From Akkermansia sp. (GTDB lineage: Bacteria > Verrucomicrobiota > Verrucomicrobiia > Verrucomicrobiales > Akkermansiaceae), in contig JAUNHW010000014.1 in the NCBI GenBank assembly GCA_030523775.1, forward strand, positions 1 to 63,643: a DNA stretch of 63,643 bases, read 5' to 3'. Position 1 is the first letter of the stretch, and every line of letters starts with the position of its first letter. Shown one piece after another: positions 62,255-63,643 of this stretch. The translations under genes and the position numbers were made by a program. The notes beneath the pieces are model-generated. The model saw only the letters and a program-made list of their open reading frames with translations, was not told the DNA's origin and did not search any database.

Positions 62255-63586
62255 ATGCCCGCCGATGATACCATAGCCGCCGTTGCCACCGCACCCGGAG
62301 CGGCGGCGCTTGCCGTCATCCGCGTGAGCGGTCCCTTGGCGGCGCAGGCGGTGATGCGCGCGTGCGGCAGGGAAAAGCCGTTTGCGCCGCGCCGCGCCAC
62401 GCTCGCACGCGTGCGGGATGCACAGGGGCGCGCGCTGGACGAGTGCGTGGTCACGGTGTACACCGCGCCGCACAGTTTCACGGGAGAGGATGCCGCAGAG
62501 CTGTGCTGCCACGGCGGCATGCTGGTAACGCAGCGCGTGCTGGAGCGTGTGCTGGAATGCGGCGCCCGCCCCGCGGAACCCGGGGAGTTCACGCGCCGCG
62601 CCTTTGAGAACGGCCGCCTGGACCTCACCCAGGCGGAAGCCGTGATGGATGTCATCTCCGCCGGGAGCGACCTGGCGCTGCGCGCCGCGCAGAACCAGCT
62701 GCAGGGTGCCATCGGCGCGCGCGTGCAGGAAGCCGCGGACAAGCTTACGGGCATTGCCGCGCACGTGGAGGCGTACATTGATTTCCCGGAGGAGGACATT
62801 GCGCCGCACACCGGGGCGGAGCTCACGCGCGGGCTGGACGGCATCTCCGAACAGCTGCGGCAACTGCTGGCCACGGCGGACGAGGGCCGCATCCTGCGCG
62901 AGGGCGTGCGCACCGCCATCATCGGCGCGCCGAACGTGGGCAAGAGCAGTCTCCTGAACATGCTGCTCGGCTACGAGCGCGCCATTGTGAGCGGCACCGC
63001 CGGAACCACGCGCGACACCATCGAGGAGTGTGTGGCGGTCGCGGGCCTGCGCCTGCGTCTTATCGATACCGCCGGGCTGCACGAAAGCGGGGACGAGATT
63101 GAGCGCGCGGGCATGGAGCGCAGCCGCCGCGCACAGGCGGAGGCGGACCTCATACTGGAGGTGCACGATGCCTCTCAACCGCGCACACAGGCGGAGCCCG
63201 TTTCTTCCACCGCCAAGACCATCACCTTGCTCAACAAGTGCGATTTGCCGGAGCACGCGGATTGGCGCGGCGCGGAGGGCCTGCGCATCTCCTGTACCAC
63301 CGGGCAGGGGCGCGCGGAGCTGGAGCGCGCCATTGCCGCCCTATTCCTGCGCGAAACCGGCGAGCGGGATTCCCTGGCCGCCATCAACACCCGCCACCGC
63401 TTCGCTCTGCAACAGGCGCTGGATGCCATATCCCGCGCACGTGCGTCCATTCAGGCGGCGGAATCCCCGGAACTCACGGACGTGGATCTGCGGGAGGCCC
63501 TGGATGCCTTGGGCGGCATCACCGGCCGCATCGATACGGAGGACATCCTCACCCGCGTGTTCTCCACCTTCTGCCTGGGCAAGTGA
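62255..63586 (+). CDS. mnmE: tRNA uridine-5-carboxymethylaminomethyl modification GTPase
   Basis: 443 residues, complete. N-terminal tetrahydrofolate-binding domain (TIAAVATAPGAAALAVIRVSG), helical domain, and an inserted G domain with GAPNVGKSSLLN, GTTRD, DTAG and NKCD motifs (about 225-380). It ends in FCLGK, the conserved Cys motif. With MnmG it modifies wobble uridines of tRNA. ATG 62255 follows a GAGAGGATG purine-rich stretch. The remaining 57 bases of the window show nothing. Confidence 0.96.
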   Translation: MPADDTIAAVATAPGAAALAVIRVSGPLAAQAVMRACGREKPFAPRRATLARVRDAQGRALDECVVTVYTAPHSFTGEDAAELCCHGGMLVTQRVLERVLECGARPAEPGEFTRRAFENGRLDLTQAEAVMDVISAGSDLALRAAQNQLQGAIGARVQEAADKLTGIAAHVEAYIDFPEEDIAPHTGAELTRGLDGISEQLRQLLATADEGRILREGVRTAIIGAPNVGKSSLLNMLLGYERAIVSGTAGTTRDTIEECVAVAGLRLRLIDTAGLHESGDEIERAGMERSRRAQAEADLILEVHDASQPRTQAEPVSSTAKTITLLNKCDLPEHADWRGAEGLRISCTTGQGRAELERAIAALFLRETGERDSLAAINTRHRFALQQALDAISRARASIQAAESPELTDVDLREALDALGGITGRIDTEDILTRVFSTFCLGK

Positions 63587-63643
63587 GCGGACGCACCGTC
63601 ACATGCGGGCGGCATGCCGTCTATAAGTATTCCCAATACTGTA

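Noticed and set aside
1..63643. tRNA or rRNA genes
   Set aside because: No cloverleaf-like segment with a T-loop GGTTCRA and CCA-type end, and no rRNA-like conserved stretch was recognised by eye; a tRNAscan run would settle it.

Overview
The window looks like a chromosomal segment of a GC-rich Gram-negative bacterium of the Verrucomicrobiota, probably an Akkermansia relative from a gut or mucosal habitat. That placement is inferred from secreted proteins built from autotransporter-type beta-strand repeats ending in PEP-CTERM sorting signals (PEP, a hydrophobic stretch, then an Arg cluster), outer-membrane barrels, a signal-peptide-rich proteome, near absence of Shine-Dalgarno sequences, and consensus sigma70 promoters placed almost on top of start codons. 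No rRNA, tRNA, complete IS or CRISPR array was seen.

Layout. 0-21 kb is a surface-protein and glycan-esterase block: a 3684-residue repeat protein with a sialate O-acetylesterase (SASA) domain embedded in it, a truncated tyrosine recombinase bordered by 7-bp repeat arrays, an AspT-type transporter, a DUF4143 ATPase, and two tandem SGNH esterases, the second extended into a beta-repeat PEP-CTERM protein. 21-33.6 kb holds a family-10-like glycosidase, a sugar porter with a very large extracytoplasmic insertion, and a tight five-gene run (secreted PBP-type transpeptidase, outer-membrane barrel, stand-alone A-PCP-C nonribosomal peptide synthetase, DMT exporter, STAS protein) that I regard as the best candidate for an undescribed system, followed by a CstA-family transporter. 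33.6-38.1 kb is an M23 peptidase / OmpA-like / UvrD-family helicase / ankyrin cluster.

38-47 kb is the accessory island: two large ankyrin proteins, a STAS-HATPase regulator, a McrB-like plus LlaJI-like restriction pair of lower and uneven GC, and an AAA+ ATPase co-transcribed with an ankyrin protein behind a long leader. A fragment resembling LL-diaminopimelate aminotransferase lies at its left border. 47.3-54.2 kb (minus strand) is mostly housekeeping: typA with a DUF456 gene, and a five-gene run of an AsmA-like protein, an IF-1-like small protein, a polyprenyl glycosylphosphotransferase, trmL and an RNase H-fold exonuclease. 54.3-58.8 kb is the purine operon purC-purS-purL-purQ, with a double-length PurS-like subunit. 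58.8-63.6 kb has a secreted ankyrin protein, two tiny poly-Gln lipoproteins, an outer-membrane barrel, an alpha/beta-hydrolase lipoprotein and a complete mnmE.

How the genes may work together (inference): the SASA and SGNH esterases, the glycosidase and the sugar porter fit de-O-acetylation and use of host glycans. The PEP-CTERM proteins would need an exosortase encoded elsewhere. The glycosylphosphotransferase fits the exopolysaccharide gene content that usually accompanies exosortase systems.
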